From assembly GCA_036626215.1 (NCBI GenBank), contig JAZKSG010000041.1, positions 1 through 9,663 on the forward strand: a stretch of 9,663 nt of DNA, in the 5' to 3' direction. The notes beneath the pieces are model-generated. The model was given only the letters and a program-made list of their open reading frames with translations, made no database searches and was not told where the DNA came from. Below, one piece after another: positions 6,724 to 9,663 of this stretch (the stretch's first letter is position 1; each line of letters starts with the position of its first letter). Both the position numbers and the translations under genes were made by a program. Source of the stretch: JAZKSG01 sp036626215. Lineage in GTDB: Archaea; Thermoplasmatota; E2; DHVEG-1.

Positions 6724-8447
6724 CTGTTTAGTGCCTCCTCTGCTCTTTGTAGTACTTCTTCTGGGTATTTGAGGTAGTCTGCTACTACTCGTCCTACTTG
6801 TTTGTAGTCTCTGATGTTTTCTTGTTGCATCCATCGGAGGATTGTTTTACGGTTTTCTAGTTCTTCCTGTAGTTGTTCGTCTGTCCAGTCGTTTTCTTGT
6901 TTTATTTCGTTCATGATTCTGCTGCCTCTGCTGCTTTCGAATCGGTCATCGGTTTTTGAAACCCATTTGAAAGGTTCCATGAAGATAAGTTGGTTGGTAT
7001 CTGGGTCGAGTTTTACTACTTCTGTTACGCTGGTCATTCGTCGTACTGTTGTCCCAGCTATATCTATCGCGTTTTGGAAGACGATTATGTCTAGAGATGT
7101 TAGCAATGCTCTTGGTAGTTTTATAGGTGGGTTTTCTAGTCGTTGTATTAGTGTATGTATTGTGCTTGCGTGGACGGTGGAGTATGCGGTGTGTCCGGTG
7201 GCCATAGCTTGGAATAGGCTGTATGCTTCTCGTCCTCTAACCTCTCCGACCATGATGACTTTGGGTCGTTGACGGAGTGCTGCTCTTATCAGGTCGAACA
7301 TGTCTATGTCTTTACCTGTTTTTGTGTCGCCTGTTGAGAATCCTTCACGTGTTGTACCGGGTATCCAGTTTTTATGTGGTAGATTTACTTCTCGTGTGTC
7401 TTCTATAGATACGATTTTGTTTTGAGGGGGTATAAACAGGCTGAGGGCGTTCAAAGCGGTGGTTTTACCACTGGCTGTTCCTCCGCAGAAGAGTATTGAT
7501 GCTCCTCGTTCTATAGCCAGCCAGAAGTAGGCGGCCATATCCAAAGATATAGATTCAAAGTTAAGTAAATCTATAGGTGTCAACGGGTTTTCTGAAAAAC
7601 GTCGGATAGTAAAAGTTGAGTCTCTTGTAATTGTTCCTCCTAATGTTGTCTGTAGACGGCTTCCATCTGGTAGTTTTCCATCTACGATGGGTGAATAAAT
7701 ACTGATTTGTTTACCACAGATTTGTGATAGTCGTACTACAAAAGATTCTAGTTCTTCACTGTTTTCAAATTTTACATTGGTGGTGATTTCTTCATATTTT
7801 TTGTGATAAAGGAAGACGGGTACGTCGGCGCCGTCGCAGCTTATGTCTTCTATTCCTTCGTCTTCCATTATTATTTCTATTCGGCCGTATCCTAAAAATT
7901 CCCGGAATATATGATAATAGATTTTGTCACGTGATTTTTTTTCTACATCGGTTAGTTCTTTACGGGAAGTAAAACTTAAACCTTTTTTTTCTGGGAGTTT
8001 TTCTTTAGGGGCAAAACGGATTTTGTTGTCAGCTACGATACGGTCAAGGGTTTCTCGTAGATATTTTTCTTTTTCTTCTTTAGTTTTATCGGAGACGTTT
8101 ATATCGGCAAGCATCTTGAATAGATGAACAAGTTTTTTCTTGACTTTTTTTTCGAAATCGTTTAAAACGGGTTCGTCAACTTCATAGATATGTTCATTGA
8201 TGCTATGGTCGAATACTATTCTACGTGTTCCCATTCCTTTGTATCCGAAACCTTTTTTTTCTTCAATTATTTCTCGTCCTTCACCTGAGTCAACTCCTGT
8301 AAATTCCTCTTCTTTTTCTTTTTGTTCAACAGTTGGTTTTTTTTGTTTGGTTTTCATCAATAAACCTGTTTCTTCTTCAAACTTATCAACGTTTTCTTCC
8401 TGGTTTGTTTCTTGTCTTTTATTTCTGGCTTTTTCTAACAAACCCAT
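6720..8447 (-). CDS. archaeal type IV pilus/Tad secretion ATPase (GspE/TadA/VirB11 superfamily)
   Basis: This is a 575-residue cytoplasmic hexameric ATPase that powers pilin assembly with the two platform proteins encoded next. Residues 1-65 are a charged, probably disordered leader. Residues 66-310 form the N-terminal domain (YEVDEPVLNDFEKK near 88-101, FREFLGYGRIE near 181-191, DGSRLQTTL near 261-269). The catalytic motifs are all intact: Walker A GGTASGKTT (322-330), Asp box SIEDTREVNLP (347-357), Walker B VIMVGEVRG (397-405) and His box GHTAYSTVHA (418-427). The C-terminal 60 residues are helical and charged. The neighbouring split T2SSF pair and the pilin-like gene point to a Tad or pilus system rather than the archaellum, since no FlaH-like ATPase or archaellin is visible. 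It begins 6 bases after the coiled-coil gene, so the two are probably one operon. Confidence 0.95.
   Translation of the reverse strand: MGLLEKARNKRQETNQEENVDKFEEETGLLMKTKQKKPTVEQKEKEEEFTGVDSGEGREIIEEKKGFGYKGMGTRRIVFDHSINEHIYEVDEPVLNDFEKKVKKKLVHLFKMLADINVSDKTKEEKEKYLRETLDRIVADNKIRFAPKEKLPEKKGLSFTSRKELTDVEKKSRDKIYYHIFREFLGYGRIEIIMEDEGIEDISCDGADVPVFLYHKKYEEITTNVKFENSEELESFVVRLSQICGKQISIYSPIVDGKLPDGSRLQTTLGGTITRDSTFTIRRFSENPLTPIDLLNFESISLDMAAYFWLAIERGASILFCGGTASGKTTALNALSLFIPPQNKIVSIEDTREVNLPHKNWIPGTTREGFSTGDTKTGKDIDMFDLIRAALRQRPKVIMVGEVRGREAYSLFQAMATGHTAYSTVHASTIHTLIQRLENPPIKLPRALLTSLDIIVFQNAIDIAGTTVRRMTSVTEVVKLDPDTNQLIFMEPFKWVSKTDDRFESSRGSRIMNEIKQENDWTDEQLQEELENRKTILRWMQQENIRDYKQVGRVVADYLKYPEEVLQRAEEALNR
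6734..6740 (-). promoter_or_regulatory. ribosome binding site supporting the GTG start at 6723
   Basis: GAGGAGG on the minus strand lies 10 bases before the GTG at 6721-6723, inside the last codons of the ATPase gene. It favours this non-ATG start over the in-frame ATG at 6834. Confidence 0.6.
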
Positions 8448-8453
8448 AACTTT

Positions 8454-9663
8454 TCACTGTTCTCCTCGATATTTTTCAACTACTTTTTCATATATTTTAA
8501 ATTCTTCAGAATCAGCAAAATCTTCAATTACTTCTTCGGGTAGTTTACCTAATAGGTCATCAATCACTGGTATGATACGTTCTAGATCTTCATCCATTAC
8601 CAGGTCGGTTTGATTAGGTTTTGTTTCTGTTTTTTTCTTTTTGTTTTTGAAAAAACTGTTAAACATTTTTTTAAACGATTTTTGATCTTTATCCGTTTTC
8701 TTTTTGTCTTTCTTTGTTTTTTTCTTTTTATCTGTCTTAGTTTCTTTGTCTTCCTTTTTTTTCTCTTTTTCTTTGTTTTTTTCTTCGATGGTATCTTTTT
8801 TTTCCATCTTTTTTTCTTCCTCTGTTTTTTCTTTAGGTTTTTCAACATTTAATTGGAGTTTTTCAACCTGTTTCTCCAATTTCTTTACTTCTTTTTCTTT
8901 TTCCTTCAACAGTTTTTGTTCTTTTTTTATCTCTGATTCTAACTTTTGTACTTCTTCTTTTTTTCTTTTGTATTCTAAAATCTGTGAGCGTTTACCGAAA
9001 TCCTCTGGGATATATGAGTAGTCTCCGGAGTCCTCTGCTTTTTCATATTTCTCTTTGATGCCTTCTTTGTTTTTTTCGATTTTTTCTATATCTCTACGGA
9101 GTCGTTTTATCTTCTGTTTTTTCTTCCTTAGCTGTATCTTTTTTTTCTCAGCTTGTTTCTTAGTTTTCTCCAGTTTTTCTTTTAAATCTTCTTTCTCTTT
9201 TTTTTCTTTCTTTTCTGTTTTAGAGTCATCTTCAGAGTTTTCATCTGTTGCTTTTTGTTTTTTGTTTGTTTTCTCTTTCTGTTTATTTTTTTTCTTCTTT
9301 TTTTTGTTTTTAGTTTTAAACCCTATCTTTGATAGCATCCCTGCTGAGTTGACAAAGTCTTCGTCATCCCAAATCTGCATTTTTGAAAAAGTGGCGTCTT
9401 CTGTTGTTTCTATATGTTTTGATAATGGAGTTTTTATCTCTGAAAAAGTGGTGTTGTTAGAGATGTCTTCAAAAACTTTTCTGTTGTTTGTTGTTTCTGT
9501 TAAGAAACCAGTGGTTGGTGTCTTGTTGACTGGTTGTCTATCTTCCAGTATTTCTTTCAGATTGTTGTCTTCTTTTTTTTGCTGTTTTTTATTTATCAGT
9601 TGATCTACTTTTTCTGTTATTTCTGCATGAAACTCAACGTCGTTTTTATTTTCTATTGTTTGT
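8454..9663 (-). CDS. Lys/Glu-rich coiled-coil protein, 5' end beyond the window
   Basis: The frame is open from the stop at 8454 to the right edge, giving at least 402 residues with the true start off-window. An internal Met at 9378-9380 could be taken as the start, but it has no ribosome binding site. The 94 residues before it read as ordinary protein (for example HAEITEKVDQLINKKQQKK and NNLKEILEDRQPVNKTP), with no ATG, GTG or TTG among them. Counting from the edge, residues 1-115 are mixed polar. Residues 117-345 are dominated by Lys and Glu, with long poly-Lys stretches and a probable coiled coil (about 155-275), broken by YSYIPEDFGKRSQILEYKRK near 215-234. Residues 354-400 form a distinct C-terminal module (LERIIPVIDDLLGKLPEEVI, then EFKIYEKVVEKY). 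There is no membrane segment or signal peptide, so it is probably cytoplasmic. Its place directly before the ATPase gene suggests a motor or scaffold accessory, but I do not recognise a family. Confidence 0.85.
   Translation of the reverse strand, partial: QTIENKNDVEFHAEITEKVDQLINKKQQKKEDNNLKEILEDRQPVNKTPTTGFLTETTNNRKVFEDISNNTTFSEIKTPLSKHIETTEDATFSKMQIWDDEDFVNSAGMLSKIGFKTKNKKKKKKNKQKEKTNKKQKATDENSEDDSKTEKKEKKEKEDLKEKLEKTKKQAEKKKIQLRKKKQKIKRLRRDIEKIEKNKEGIKEKYEKAEDSGDYSYIPEDFGKRSQILEYKRKKEEVQKLESEIKKEQKLLKEKEKEVKKLEKQVEKLQLNVEKPKEKTEEEKKMEKKDTIEEKNKEKEKKKEDKETKTDKKKKTKKDKKKTDKDQKSFKKMFNSFFKNKKKKTETKPNQTDLVMDEDLERIIPVIDDLLGKLPEEVIEDFADSEEFKIYEKVVEKYRGEQ

Noticed and set aside
9384..9451. An 11-base direct repeat (tgaaaaagtgg) at 9384-9394 and 9441-9451, 57 bases apart
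   Set aside because: It lies in frame within the coding region and encodes the similar peptides ATFS and TTFS. The flanking residues do not repeat convincingly, so it is probably chance or weak internal similarity.
8610..9603. Long plus-strand open frames rich in Phe and Ser opposite the coiled-coil gene
   Set aside because: They are the mirror of Lys/Glu codons on the minus strand, give implausible Phe-Ser-only proteins and have no supporting start signals.

Overview
The window is archaeal, probably from a methanogen-like or related euryarchaeon (Halobacteriota). The protein-coding genes are AT-rich. Two TATA boxes of archaeal type (identical octamers TATAAATA) sit upstream of genes, and ribosome binding sites match the archaeal GGAGGTGA consensus. 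The partial operon encodes an archaeal type IV pilus/Tad-like machine, and a type IV pilin carries an archaeal N-terminus. The tRNA-Asp lacks an encoded CCA and resembles haloarchaeal tRNA-Asp. Methanonatronarchaeia or Methanosarcinales would fit, but the genus is a guess.

Layout. A tRNA-Asp(GTC) gene lies at the left edge on the minus strand (2-74). Divergent from it, a plus-strand gene (226-960) with its own TATA box encodes a membrane-anchored protein that is very rich in N-glycosylation sequons. It converges, across only 11 bp, on a long minus-strand block that fills the rest of the window. Read in its own direction (right to left), this block holds: a Lys/Glu-rich coiled-coil protein whose 5' end lies beyond the right edge (8454-9663); a TadA/GspE-type secretion ATPase (6720-8447); two TadB/TadC-like membrane platform proteins (5860-6723 and 4940-5863); then a 145-bp gap with a TATA box; a very large 621-residue pilin-like protein with LamG-type domains (2929-4794); and a secreted 651-residue protein with choice-of-anchor-L, DUF11 and jelly-roll-like regions (972-2927).

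How they work together. The ATPase and the two platform proteins form the standard motor of an archaeal type IV pilus. The coiled-coil protein is encoded just upstream, so it is probably a cytoplasmic accessory. The pilin-like protein has the N-terminal helix such a motor assembles, but its exposed part is an adhesin-like stack of beta-sandwich domains. The last gene is translationally coupled to it and encodes another surface protein with no visible membrane anchor. The most economical reading is an adhesive pilus, or a pilus-displayed surface complex, with motor genes and surface genes in two adjacent transcription units. No prepilin peptidase and no small major pilin are in the window.

Two start sites differ from the longest open frame. 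The first platform protein most likely starts at a GTG (6721-6723) that overlaps the ATPase stop codon. The secreted protein most likely starts at the ATG at 2925-2927, behind a strong ribosome binding site.
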